A stretch of 64,000 nucleotides of DNA from Litsea cubeba (taxonomy: Eukaryota > Streptophyta > Magnoliopsida > Laurales > Lauraceae), in the NCBI GenBank assembly GCA_012931725.1, contig CM022948.1:113078833-113142832 (forward strand). Reading direction: 5' to 3'. The translations under genes were made by a program, and so were the position numbers. Positions 34,404-46,000 of the stretch are shown here, in pieces (position 1 is the first letter of the stretch; each line of letters starts with the position of its first letter). Below the pieces are notes generated by a model. It did no database searches, had not been told where the DNA came from, and saw only the letters and a program-made list of their open reading frames with translations.

Positions 34404-35146
34404 TTTAAGGAAGTTGAGGAAGCTAAGTCGATGCAAAACGGAATATATGGAATGCAAGTTTAGTCAAAGTAGGACACCTGGTAACATAGAAGTAAGTTTG
34501 GGCACACAAAAGATAGTAGAAAAAGAAAACTTTAGGTACCTTGGATCTATAGTGCAACAGGATGGAGGGATTGATACTGATGTAAGTCACAGGATTCAAG
34601 CCGGGTGGACCAAATGGAGGAGTGCTTCGGGGGTCTTGTGTGATCGGAAAGTCCCCCTCAAGGTTAAAGGAAAGTATTATAAGGTGGCGGTACGGCCAGC
34701 GTTGTTATATGGATCAGAGTGTTGGGCAGTAAAGCATAATCATGTCAAGAAGATGGAAGTTGCGGAGATGAGAATGCTAAGATGGATGTGCGGGATCACA
34801 AGGAGAGATAGGATTAGGAATGAGGAGATTAGGGGCATAGTAGGAATAGTACCGATTGGAGATAAAATGAGAGAAAATCGACTGAGATGGTTCGGCCATG
34901 TTAGAAGGCGTCCAACAGAGGCACCTGTTAAAAGGTGTGAAAGCATGGAGTTTGCCAAGAGTAGGAGAGGGAGAGGGAGACCCAAGAGAAGTTGGAAAGA
35001 AACTATTAAACATGATCTTGCCTACATGGATCTAACGGAGGACATGGCCCTAAACAGATTTGATTGGCGTCGTCAAATCCATATAGCCGACCCCACCTAG
35101 TGGGAAAAGGCTTGGTTTGGTTTGGTTTGGTTTAAGGAAGTTGAGG
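34404..35146 (+). mobile_element. 5'-truncated RTE-type LINE inserted in the MULE
   Basis: A 16-bp target duplication (TTTAAGGAAGTTGAGG) flanks it at 34404-34419 and 35131-35146; its T-rich edge merges with the tail. The element spans 34420-35130 and ends in a (GGTTT)n tail, as expected for an RTE-clade LINE rather than a poly-A L1. Removing it rejoins the MULE frame (LLRKLR-EI). Confidence 0.85.
34420..35100 (+). pseudogene. C-terminal part of LINE reverse transcriptase
   Basis: Open through about 225 codons inside a longer frame: FRYLGSIVQQDGGIDTDVSH, YGSECWAVKHNHVKKMEVAE, MRMLRWMCGITRRDRIRNEE, LRWFGHVRRRPTEAPV, GRGRPKRSWKETI and RQIHIADPT, then stop. This is the conserved tail of plant RTE/LINE polyproteins. 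Endonuclease and catalytic RT are absent owing to 5' truncation. The absence of stops suggests a fairly recent insertion. Confidence 0.85.
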
Positions 35147-36045
35147 GAGATAATCACACCATCAACAACTTCAATTCGTGAACCTGCTGTTAAGACGAAC
35201 ACTCGTGGACGCCCCTCCATGAAAAAAAAAGTTGCAACAAATACTCGTGTTAATCCGTCTACATTAGTGTTGAGTCTGATTCCCTTTATTTTCGGGAACC
35301 AAGCAGAAACAGTTATTCGTTTGGAGGCCCCGGCTCGAAGGACAAGGCAGACATATCAACTCGTGCTAATATGGATACATTTGAGTTTGTTGAGCTAAAT
35401 ATTTTTCAATTTCAGGAACCAGTGAGACACAGTTGCTCCTCTATTTACAACTACTCTGTACATGCCTATGTTCGTCGGTTTCCACCTATCCAGCATCGTT
35501 ACATTATGCATGTACAAGACGTAAAATCTGATGGAAATTGCGGATTTCGGGCGATAGCTGTCTGTCTTGGTCTTCACGAAGATGCATAGGCAACTATCCG
35601 GTATAACTTAATAGAAGAGTTGCACACATTCAAGACACAGTATGTTGCAATATTTGATAGTGATGACCAGTGGACTCGTGTTTACAACTCACTGAACTTT
35701 TTTGCATTAGATAGAGGAGCACCGATAGCATTGGATGACCATGCCAGACATGGGTCTTTTAATTGCTTTGAAGTTCAATGTGATATTACACGTTTTAAGT
35801 GCTGCACAGAGCTTTATGTATTTGGCACTTCGATCTACTCCACCACCGTCGTATCAACATGTTGCTATCGCTATCGAGTACGCAAATAATAATCACTACG
35901 TCCAGGTTGCATTGACAGATGGTTACCCGATGCCTCCCATTATGCCTTAATGGGTTCACTTCAGGCATGATTTGCAGCTGCATGGGCTACCCTGTATGGG
36001 GAGCGAATTAATGCGTTCATGCTGTATATGCGTCTAGGTTTTCTT
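35147..36045 (+). pseudogene. OTU-type cysteine protease domain of the MULE
   Basis: OTU domains are deubiquitinating cysteine proteases. After a basic linker (NTRGRPSMKKK), the sequence reads HVQDVKSDGNCGFRAIAVCL (DGNCGF at 35529-35546 holds the catalytic Asp/Cys block) and later YANNNHYVQVALTDGYPMPP (His at about 35894). One stop (TAG near 35587) and two frame changes interrupt it. The Cys-to-His spacing of about 120 residues fits an OTU fold. It lies in the same orientation and continuous reading order as the transposase, suggesting a fused or co-carried module. Confidence 0.75.
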
Positions 36046-36714
36046 CTGAAACCATTGTGTTGGAAGATTAGGAATGTGACATGTGTTAATATGTTTGAAT
36101 AAATTTGTTTTAAATATCCAAGACTTTTGAGATTATGAAGATTTTTGTGGTACTAGTATTTAGTAGTTATAATCCAGTGTTTTAAGATATAGTAGCACTA
36201 AAATAGAAACAAGTGCTCATCGTAACACCTACTTTATCTGCCAAGATGGGTCCCACATTTAGCAGATTAACACCCACACTAAATGAATTAAAATATATAT
36301 ATATCGTACGGTCACCATTCGCCATAAAAATTTGGGTTCATTCCAATTAAATTCAAATTTGGATTCTTATTAACCAATATAAAGACCCTCCTTTTATTAT
36401 ATTTTTGATTGGGTGTATTTATCAAAATGGAGGGCTTTCTACCAACAAACAAAAAAAAAAAAAGGGCAATAAAGTGATGGGCCCATCACATTTACCAAAA
36501 GGAGGCACCCACCGGTCCCACTCATGTCCCCAATTCGAATGCAGTGGTTCAGAAAACTAGAGACATACAGCTCATGATTTTAGTGTACGGCCTCTACTGG
36601 CCATCGGGTTTTAATGGTCATGTCCTCTCTCTCATGAGTACCTGCCAAGTACAATCCCTACTCTAAATAATAGAGCGGGTTTGTTTATTAATTAGACTGG
36701 GTGTATTTATCATG
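36046..36714. other. Intergenic, no gene seen
   Basis: AT-rich stretch with a TA run near 36290-36303 and a poly-A near 36450. It could include the MULE's 3' end, but no terminal inverted repeat could be paired by eye. Confidence 0.4.
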
Positions 36715-38050
36715 GCCCATATAAATAATAATAAAAAGGAGTGGAGGAGATTGGAGTTTCGAAAGTTGAAAAGGACAAAAAAAGCAAAATGGCTGTAAGA
36801 TTGTCTTGGCCGAAAAGCAGTCTCCTGGGAGAGGACTATTTATATTAAACAAAAACATACGAGAATGAGAGGAAAGAAAGAACGAGGGAGAAGGGAGAAT
36901 GCTGCACTGCACAGGTCGTCTAGCGCTCGCTGCTGGAGGTCGATGGAGGGCTCAAAGCCTCGAACCTACTGGCCGTGCTTCATCGAACGTGCAAGAAGTT
37001 ATCACGTGCTGGAGGATTATCTCATGTTTTATCTTATTGGGTCTGTTCTGTAGAGTGTAGAGGGACGAGCAGTATAGTAGCAGCTGCATCAACTTCACTG
37101 AGGGGAAAGGTGCCTCTCTGGCTTCAGTTTATGGGAGGGGGGCGAACCCAAGAATGCTTTTTAGGGGTTGGGTTTGTTTCTGTGGCCTTTGTTCTTCCTG
37201 CAGCAGGTTTGAACTTTACATTAGACATTTCTATCCAATCTTTCCATCCGTGTTGCTTCTCGGTACACTTGCTGCTTTAAGTACTCTTTATAGTCTGTTG
37301 ATGTTATTGCTGATATTTTCTGATTTATATACTGTTTTAACATTTTTTCTGATGTTAAGTACGCAGAAAGATGTCCGTAAGCTCCCACCACTCCCACATT
37401 CTATGTTGCCGACGTTTCTATCCAATTTTTTTCCATTTCAAAACTGCAATGGATTTAGAGATTAAGCTCCAATTATAAAATCAAGTTTTATCCCTTTCAT
37501 GTTATAAATTTGCGGAGAGGGACGGAACAATTAAAGCGATCTTTGTGTTACTGACCGCAAGAAGGATCGTGTTGGACACTGGTTGCCAGAGGCAAGTTTC
37601 TCTGGCCCTCTGGCAGACTATAGGTACTGGTTCAGGATTTGTGGCATATGGCAGAGTATAGCTACTGGTCATCAGGCAAGTTTCTGAACGATTGTGTTAG
37701 ATGGGATTGATGAACGTATGTGTTGACGATGGGGAACACAAGTTATTAGATCTCCTCAGGGGATGTTTTTGATTGGGCCATATTTAGGTACTCGTCTTCA
37801 TGCAAGTTTCTGTAGGATTATGGTAGATTGGATTGTTCATGGGTGGGTAGTGTTGATAACTTGATATATAGGAAGTTAGAAGATCTCATATTAGGCGATG
37901 TTTTCGATTGGCCCATATTTAGAACCCCATTATTTTAATTAATTGTTTTTACTGTATTAGTTTGGGGGGATGAACTCTCTTTTTTTTTTTTTTTGTGATT
38001 TTAGTTTAATCTAGTTGGCCCATATTCGACGTCTCTATTTTCAACGTCTA
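36715..38050 (+). repeat. Repeat family D, second copy
   Basis: Matches 16605-18040, starting near AATAATAATAAAAAGGAGTGG. It lacks the 280-base extra piece of the first copy and has extra bases near 37455-37570. It changes at about 38060 into sequence matching 10245 onward of the Helitron-like copy B, so this locus is a mosaic. No gene was recognised. Confidence 0.6.
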
Positions 38051-38063
38051 TTTGTCTAAATAT

Positions 38064-38410
38064 CTAAACGATTGTGTTTTTCCCTCCCTCTATTTCATCT
38101 CATCTCTCCAACAAAAGTATTATTGCCGCTATGGATAGTGATTTTTATCCCATAGATAAAAAAAAACGGGTGTTTCTCCTCCCTGCTTCTCTCCTGCTAC
38201 CTTCTCTCCTTTTCATCAATTTTATGTCTTTTGTCTTTCTCTATAATTTTCTTATTCTTTTTCCTCAACGCAAGCAGAGCCGCAACGAGAAACTCTTGTT
38301 GTTCCTCAACCATGACACCCTTCTCGCTGCTCTTCCATCTCTTGTTGATCCACCGCTGTAGCTCGAGCCATCTCCTCTCTCAGCCGCAGGTGCTTCTTCT
38401 TCTTCCCTCT
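38064..38410 (+). repeat. Copy of the 10240-10600 segment of Helitron copy B
   Basis: Shared words include CCAACAAAAGTATTATTGCC, ATGGATAGTGATTT and CGCAAGCAGAGCCGCAAC. It then diverges after CCGCAGGTGCT. 38411-38589 is unassigned and leads into the Copia-2 insertion. Confidence 0.7.
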
Positions 38411-38589
38411 TTTTTCCTCAAAAGTATGGATGCTTCTTCTCCGTTGTCATTCTTCCTCTCCTCACTAATACACCCTCTTCTTTGATTTGCATGCACGATC
38501 ACATTTGTGATGATCACGATTACTATATCTATTCATTAAAGAAAGGTGAGTTTCAAAAGAAAAATGGGTTTCAATGAGGTTGGTATATG

Positions 38590-38906
38590 TGTAGAAGATA
38601 ATGGACTTATGCTAACAGGCCCTAGGCCCAGCCCAATCAGTTTTTAACCCATGTAAAATATCCCACGTGTGGGTCTAGGATAAGCCTTATACAGGTTGTT
38701 TCATTGATTTTCTTCTATGTATAGAGATAGGATATTCTTTAGATATTCTTTATTCTTCAAATCTTGATTGTAATTAGATTATAATTACTGCTGATTACTA
38801 GCATGTGATTAGGGTAAATTGATTATAAAATGGTTGGTCGATCCTCCTTTGAAGGATCAACTTTTCCTCCAAACTTCTCTCTCATTTTGCTCTGTACATC
38901 TTAACA
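38590..38906 (+). repeat. Copia-2 5' LTR
   Basis: 317 bp from TGTAGAAGATAATGG to CATCTTAACA, followed at 38907-38918 by the primer-binding site TGGTATCAGAGC. Confidence 0.92.
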
Positions 38907-38918
38907 TGGTATCAGAGC
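38907..38918 (+). other. Copia-2 primer-binding site
   Basis: TGGTATCAGAGC, complementary to initiator Met tRNA, immediately downstream of the LTR. Confidence 0.9.
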
Positions 38919-40409
38919 TATAGTTGCCTTCTCTCATTGATTCAGTCATTCTCCCTGAGTTGGATCTTCTTCCTGGAGTGTCTGATCATCCCTGATAGTT
39001 TCTGATCATCCTTGATCAAGACGTGGCCCACTTCAGATCGTCTTCAACATCTCTCACGATCACCTCCATCTTGGTCGACCAGCATTACTGGTATTTATGG
39101 ACATTTTCAGGAATTTTTCTCTCATCAGAGGTGAGTTTTCCAGCAACATTTGTGATACTTTTATTTCTTGCCACCGTTTTCATCAAGGCCGTCTAAATTT
39201 GTGGATTTTTGATCCGATTTGAGTGAAACTTTGGCCTGGAGTTGCGAAAATATCTTGTCCTTCCACTCCATACCTCTGATCGGGCCACAATCAGCTAACC
39301 AGATCTCACAATGAGATCGGTTCACTGTCGAACTGTGTCGACATTCACACAGTGACGTCGGTTTGCTGCTGTTATTCTCTACTTTCTCTATGGTCCACAT
39401 GTGATGATCACAAAATCACTAACAGTCATTCCCAACTTGGTCGACTAGCATTTCTGGGAATTATGGTGATTTTTCTAGATTTATTTCATCACCTTTAAGG
39501 CACTTTCAACCTCTTCTTCAACTGACGGTATTTCTCAAAATGATTTCATCTCCACCGTCTAGAATTGTGGATCCTTATCCAAATCTCATCAGATTTGGCC
39601 TGAAAGAAGACAATTAAGTCTGGCAATCAGATCTTACACTTAATCTGCATTTCAATCCCTCTGTGGGCCCCACGTGCTCATCCAGACACAAATCTGAAGG
39701 TCGTCTGGGTTGTTTTGTGTCTCTGTGAACATCTGATTCATATCAGATTGCTACTGTTGCTTCTCTGCAATACTGTTGCTGTTGTTGATTTATTATACTG
39801 CTCTTGGGAGACTCACAGATCAAGGATCTGTAATCTTGGCATTAACCAGATCGGTGATCTGTGGTTATTGGAAACAGAAAGTCTTCTGTCATGATATGAT
39901 CAGTAGTGATCCACTATTATTGACGTGCTATCTAAGCTCTGGGGGTTATTTGGAAGCCTGATCTTGCATCTGTGTCTGCAATAGTTGATTTTCTTTACTG
40001 CTGTGTTACTTGCATCTCTGCTGGTTCTTCTTCTTCTTCTTCCTGCTGAACTATTATCAATGGAAAAAATATGATATTATTCCCGTTAAATTTAATGGGG
40101 ATAATTATATGGCCTGGTCCTTTCATCTAAAGAATTTTGTAGCAGGCCAAGGTCTGTTTGGTTATCTCGATGGATCGATAACTAAACCTACTGCCAGCAC
40201 TACTGACACAAAAGCATTACCCACCTGGTCAAAAGAAAATGCTAAGGTCATCACTTGGATTCTTAACTCCATTGACCCTTCTCTTGCAATTGCTCTTCAA
40301 GCATATACTGCCGCATCTGATATGTGGAGTCATCTTAAGAATATTTATCATCAAACAAATAAAGCTCGCAAATTTCAACTAGATAATGAAATTGCAAAAT
40401 TCAGTCAAG

Positions 40410-40654
40410 TGTTAATGATGCTGCTCCAAGCCCAAACTCGCAAACCCATTTAGGCCTATTCTTTGTTCTTATCATTAGTCACAGCCACATGTACATACTA
40501 TATTGGTTAGCTAATTATTAGGATCTAGATTAGATTAGATTTGCTTAATTGATTGATTGATTGTAATCAGGGCTTTTCAGTCCCTCTTTATATGAGATAC
40601 AGACGACCCTCAAAGGGATCGATCATTATTCCATTTCATTCTCTCCCATTTACA
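40410..40654 (+). repeat. Copia-3 5' LTR
   Basis: 245 bp. It is followed by TGGTATCAAAGCC (40655-40667), a primer-binding site one base off the usual TGGTATCAGAGC. Confidence 0.9.
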
Positions 40655-40667
40655 TGGTATCAAAGCC
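40655..40667 (+). other. Copia-3 primer-binding site (variant)
   Basis: TGGTATCAAAGCC: A replaces G at position 9 relative to the sites of Copia-1 and Copia-2. This variant is common in plant copia elements. Confidence 0.8.
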
Positions 40668-41020
40668 TGTACAGTGAGTGTCTTAGTCATCTTCCATGTC
40701 TTGGAAGCCAATCTGTGATCATATGGGATCATCTTCTTCAGTCAAAGCCAATCTGTGATCATCTGTGATCATAATCTTCAGTCAGATCCGCTCCGATCAT
40801 CCCTGATCATCTCAGATCAGGCGTGGCCCACCTGTGATCAGGCGTGGCCCATTTCAGCAGATTTCTCCATATTGGTCGTCCGAATATTCTCTTATTTCTG
40901 AAGATTTTTACAATGTTTTTTTTTTGAACGTCAGTATTTTTTTCAGGCTTATCCTAACTCATCCCAAAAATTTCATTTTCTAAAGTACCATCCTTTGCTG
41001 ATGATTGTCTTCCTTCACCT

Positions 41021-42754
41021 TTGCGATTTCATCCGGACAAGGTGTATACTCGTCGACAAAGAACAAATGCCACTACTTTGCAAGAACCAGTCCCGAATCC
41101 TGATCCAGCATCATCTTCGTCTCAACTTGCTATTCGTCGTTCTGCTCGTATCTCTCGTCCACCGGATCGATACGGCTTCTCTCATTCTTCATATTTTGCT
41201 ACTTCATCTTCTGTATCCATTCCTACTTCTTATTCACAAGCAGCAAAACATGAGTGCTGGAGACAGGCTATGGAAGAAGAACTTAGTGCTCTACAGCAGA
41301 ACCAAACCTGGGTTACTGTTCCCTGTTCAGCTTCGGTCAAACCTATTGGGAGTAAATGGGTTTACTCTATTAAATTACAAGCAGATGGTACTTTGGATAG
41401 ATATAAGGCTAGGCTTGTGGCCCTTGGCAACCGACAGGAATATGGCATTGACTACGAAGAGACTTTTGCGCCTGTTGCCAAAATGACTACTGTTCGCACC
41501 ATCCTTGCTATAGCTGCATCTCAATCCTGGCCTCTTTTTCAATTTGATGTGAAAAACGCATTCCTTCATGGTGATCTTAAGGAAGAAGTTTACATGCGTT
41601 TGCCTCAAGGTTTCACAAAACCATCAGAAAATCAAGTTGCTCTTCTGAAACTATCCTTGTATGGGCTAAAACAAGCACCCCGAGCATGGTTTGACAAATT
41701 CAAAGATGCTTTACTCAAGCTACAATTTCAGCAGAGTCCTTATGATCCATCGTCGTTTTTGCATCACGCATCAACAGGAATCACTATCCTTCTCGTCTAT
41801 GTAGACGATATCATCATCACTGGGACAGATACAGCCACGATTCAAGATCTCCAATTTTCTCTGCATCAATCCTTTCATATGAAGGATCTGGGCCCTCTGC
41901 AATATTTTTTGGGATTGGAAGTTCATCACTCCGAGAAAGGGTTGATTTTACATCAACATAAGTATACCATGGATTTGATTGAATCCGCAGGCCTGTCAAA
42001 CTCCACCCCTGTGGATACTCCTCTGGAACTGAATCTCAAACTCCATAGTGACAGTGGTGATCTCCTGTCTGATCCGACATATTTTCGCCAGCTTGTCGGT
42101 AGTCTTATATATTTGACTACTACTCGTCCTGACATCAGTTATGCAGTCAACTTGATGAGTCAGTATATGACCAAGCCTCATCATCTTCATTTAGCAGCAG
42201 TTCGGCGCATTATTCGTTATCTTCTTGGCACTTCTCACAGAGGCTTGTTTTTTCCTGTTGGCTCTAAGATGACATTAACTGCCTATTCTGATGCTGATTG
42301 GGCAGGTTGTCCTGATACTCGTCGGTCCACCACGGGCTGGTGCATGTTCTTAGGTGATGCTCTTATTTCCTGGAAAGTGAAGAAACAGGGCAGAGTTTCA
42401 AAATCATCAACTGAGGCAGAATATCGTGCCATGTCTGCCGCATGCTCAGAGATTATATGGCTTCGAGGTCTCCTTGAGGAACTTGGCTTCTCACAGAAAT
42501 CTCCCACACCGTTACTTGCGGATAACACCAGTGCCATTCGGATTACAGAGAATCCAGTTTTTCATGAGCGCACTAAACACATCGAGGTTGCTTGCCATTT
42601 TATCAAAGATGAATATCTTCGCAATGTTATTTCCCTTCCGTTTATCTCCTCCAGCCTCCAGACTGCTGATATTTTTACCAAAGCACTTCCTCGACCACGT
42701 CATCAATTCTTAACAGACAAATTGATGCTGGTTGACTCATCGGCATCAATTTGA
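41021..42754 (+). CDS. Copia-3 reverse transcriptase-RNase H open frame
   Basis: 577 uninterrupted codons. They hold the region before RT (SARISRPPDRYGF), RT blocks (PIGSKWVYSIKLQADG, FDVKNAFLHGDL, SLYGLKQAPRAW, LLVYVDDIIITG with the YVDD site at about 41798) and RNase H (YSDADWAGCPDTRRS, SSTEAEYRAMS, ADNTSAIR, HIEVACHFI, TADIFTKALPR). The frame is open upstream without an ATG; the first in-frame ATG is near 41270 (MEEELSALQ), which still leaves the RT core. In a full element this would be the end of a polyprotein, so there is no native start. It may be untranslated despite being intact. Confidence 0.85.
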   Translation: MRFHPDKVYTRRQRTNATTLQEPVPNPDPASSSSQLAIRRSARISRPPDRYGFSHSSYFATSSSVSIPTSYSQAAKHECWRQAMEEELSALQQNQTWVTVPCSASVKPIGSKWVYSIKLQADGTLDRYKARLVALGNRQEYGIDYEETFAPVAKMTTVRTILAIAASQSWPLFQFDVKNAFLHGDLKEEVYMRLPQGFTKPSENQVALLKLSLYGLKQAPRAWFDKFKDALLKLQFQQSPYDPSSFLHHASTGITILLVYVDDIIITGTDTATIQDLQFSLHQSFHMKDLGPLQYFLGLEVHHSEKGLILHQHKYTMDLIESAGLSNSTPVDTPLELNLKLHSDSGDLLSDPTYFRQLVGSLIYLTTTRPDISYAVNLMSQYMTKPHHLHLAAVRRIIRYLLGTSHRGLFFPVGSKMTLTAYSDADWAGCPDTRRSTTGWCMFLGDALISWKVKKQGRVSKSSTEAEYRAMSAACSEIIWLRGLLEELGFSQKSPTPLLADNTSAIRITENPVFHERTKHIEVACHFIKDEYLRNVISLPFISSSLQTADIFTKALPRPRHQFLTDKLMLVDSSASI

Positions 42755-42762
42755 GGGGGGGG

Positions 42763-43007
42763 TGTTAATGATGCTGCTCCAAGCCCAAACTCGCAGGCCC
42801 ATTTAGGCCTATTCTTTGTTCTTATCATTAGTCACAGCCACATGTACATACTATATTGGTTAGCTAATTATTAGGATCTAGATTAGATTAGATTTGCTTA
42901 ATTGATTGATTGATTGTAATCAGGGCTTTTCAGTCCCTATTTATATGAGATACAGACGACCCTCAAAGGGATCGATCATTATTCCATTTCATTCTCTCCC
43001 ATTTACA
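42763..43007 (+). repeat. Copia-3 3' LTR
   Basis: 245 bp, same as the 5' LTR except CGCAGG for CGCAAA and one T/A difference near the end. Confidence 0.9.
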
Positions 43008-46000
43008 TCAAGGTGATAAATCTGTGCAAGCGTACTTCAATGGATTTCTCACCTTATGGACTGAGAGGGATGCTATGATTGTTCAAACTGTTTCTGCTGG
43101 GTTTCTGTCTGAGGCTCTTAAATTACAAGAGGAAACCCACATTAGCCAGTTCCTTATGAATCTCAGACCTGAATTCGAATCTGTTCGGTCGGCTCTCATG
43201 AATCGAGAAGTAACAGCAAACCTGGACACATGCTTCCAAGAAGTCCTTCGGGAAGAACTTCGCCTAACTCTCAGCGTACCATTCTTGAAAAACCACAGGC
43301 ATCCCTAGCTTCTCTTCAGACTGAGTCTGCCCTTCTGGCAACCCCCAATCAGAAGCCTACACAATGCTATGAGTGTAAAGGCTTCAGTCATCTAGCCAAG
43401 AATTGTCGAAAGAAATTGGTGTGCAGATATTGCAAACGCTCTGGTCATCTTATTGATGATTGTCGCAGCTTACAGCGAAAGAATGGACCCCAGCAGAAGC
43501 AAAATCCTTCCACCAGGTCACGACCAGCTGCATTCCAAGTTCAAGCATCTCTGCCTGACACAGGAAGCGCTTCTTCCGGGGCTGTATCCATGACTCCAGC
43601 CCAGATTCAAGAACTAATTCAGAACACGGTGACTTCCGCATATGCATCCATGGGTTTTAATGGTGGTTGGTATCAAACTCATTCTCTTCTAGCATTTCCT
43701 GCTTTGCATTCTTCAATCTCTAGGTCTTCCTCCATTACACCATCTACCTGGTTTCTAGATTCAGGAGCATCAAACCACATGACTTCTGTGGAACATAGCT
43801 TTACAGCCTCTCAACCTTACCTTGGCAAAGACAAAATAACTACTGCTAATGGAGACCAATTACTCATTTCTGGAATTGGTACCATTACTTTATCTTATCT
43901 ATTGTCTCTGGCCAGTCCCTCCATCTCTCCAATGTCTATTTTGTTCCAAAATTATCAGCCAATTTACTTTCCGTCAGACAACTTATTGATGATGGGTACC
44001 ATATTAACTTTTCTTCCACTGGTTGTGTCATACAGGAGCGGCAAACTGGGAGAGTGATCGTGACGGGGAGTAAACATGGTCGACTTTTTCTGCTGGACAT
44101 TGGACGTCATTCCCTATTTTCTTCTTCTTCTCCTAATTTCAATAAATTGTGGACTATCTGGCATAGTCGTCTTGGTCATGTAAACAATGCTTATTTACTT
44201 TCCTTGTTTAAAATTGGTTGTTTAGAACCCACTATTGATAATAAAATGATGTCCTCTTTTCTTCAATCAAAATGTGCAACGTGTTGTTTGAGTAAGAGTC
44301 ATATTTTGCCATTTCCCATTCATCGTTCTCGTGCTTTAACATCTTTTGATATCATTCACACTGATGTTTGGGGAATTGCACCCACATTAAGTCGGACAGG
44401 GTTTAAGTATTATGTGACCTTCATTGATGATCATTCTCGATTCACTTGGATTTATTTCATGCGCTTCAAATCTGAAGTCTTTTCTCTTTTCCAAAAAATT
44501 TATAATATGGTTCACACACAATTTCAAAAGGATATAAAAATTCTTAGGTCTGACTCCGGCGGAGAATACATGTCCCATGAATTTTCTTTCTGATAAAGGC
44601 ATTCTTCACCAAAAATCCTGCCCACATACTCCTCAGCAAAATGGTGTTGCAGAGAGGAAAAACAGGCATATTCTTGAAACTGTTCGAACTCTCCTACTTG
44701 AATCCTTAGTTCCTCCCAAATTTTGGTGTGATGCTGCACAGACTGCTGTATATCTCCTCAATCGTCATCCTAGCTCCGTTCTAGGGAAGACTACTCCATA
44801 TGAAGCTCTCTTTGGTCATACTCCTTCATATTCTCACTTGCGTGTTTTTGGTTGTTTATGCTTTGTCCATCTTCCACCTACAAAGCGCACTAAGTTGTCC
44901 CCTTAGGCTGCCAAATGTCTCTTCCTAGGTTACAATACTGAACACAACGGATTTCTATGTTATGACCAATCTGAGAATCGCATGCGGATATCTCGTAATG
45001 TGATCTTCTTGGAACACATTCCTTTCTTTTCTTTGCATTTGGATACTCATCCGGTTGCTGTATCTTATCTGCCTCAATTTCCTGCAACTACTTTTCCACC
45101 TCCACCTATTACCAATGTCTATGTCCGGCGGAACAAGGTTCCTCCTGTGGGGACTCATTCTTCTGATCTTCTTCCAGTGCCACCTACTGCATCCTCAAGT
45201 ATTAATGCTTCTTCTACTGCTAGTGTCATACCCCTGAGACGCTCTAGTCGTCCTTCTGTTACTCCTGATAGATATGGCTTTCCTGCTCTTTTCACTTCTT
45301 TGGATAGTGCTCCTATACCTACATCTTATTCACAGGCTTCAAAGATTACATACTGGTAGGATGCTATGACCGAGGAGTTGCTTGCTCTTGAAGCAAACAA
45401 AACATGGGAATTGGTACCGGTCCCTGTCGGCGCCTCTGTCATCGGCAGTAAATGGATCTATTCCATCAAAGTTCATTCTGATGGGAGTCTTGACCGCTAC
45501 AAAGCCAGATTGGTTGCCCAAGGTTACAAGCAGGAATATGGGATTGACTATGAGGAGACCTTTGCACCAGTGGCTAAAATGACCATTGTTCGCACCCTCC
45601 TTCGTGTAGCTGCAGCCCGTAACTGGCCCCTATGGCAGATGGATGTCAAAAACGCCTTTCTTCATGATGACTTACATGAAACTGTTTATTTAAAACCACC
45701 TCCGGGTTATGCTTGTCCTCCACACCATGTTTGTAAATTGAGGAAAGCTCTTTATGGACTTAAGCAGGCTCTCCCAGGGCTTGGTTTGATAAATTTCGGG
45801 CCGCTATCCTTCAAGCTGGATTTCGCCAGAGTCACTCTGATAGTTCCCTCTTCCTCCGATGGACATCAAAAGGCTACACATTTCTCTTAGTCTATGTTGA
45901 TGATATGATTATCAGTGGCAATGATAGTGCCGGTATTACGGATCTCAAACGTCATCTCACTCGCCACTTCAGAATGAAGGATCTTGGTCCTTTCACCTAC

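Larger units (their letters stand above)
32838..36045 (+). mobile_element. MULE with FAR1-like transposase and OTU domain (remnant)
   Basis: Once two later insertions are set aside (33075-33737 and 34420-35130), a single long coding order remains: MULE/FAR1-type transposase C-terminal half, SWIM zinc finger, a basic linker and an OTU-type cysteine-protease domain. No terminal inverted repeats were confirmed; the beta-amylase inverted repeat abuts its 5' side. The N-terminal half of the transposase is missing, so this is a truncated copy. Confidence 0.65.
40410..43007 (+). mobile_element. Nested copia element Copia-3 (RT/RNase H only)
   Basis: 245-bp LTRs (TGTTAATGATGCTGCTCC...CCCATTTACA) at 40410-40654 and 42763-43007; target duplication TCAAG (40405-40409 and 43008-43012). 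The internal region is only 2.1 kb: a leader, then the last third of pol. Gag, protease and integrase are absent. The polypurine tract GAGGGGGGGG precedes the 3' LTR. About three LTR differences were seen. Confidence 0.93.

Noticed and set aside
34740..34985. Minus-strand Leu/Ser-rich ORFs opposite the LINE
   Set aside because: Shadows of the LINE reverse transcriptase frame on the other strand.
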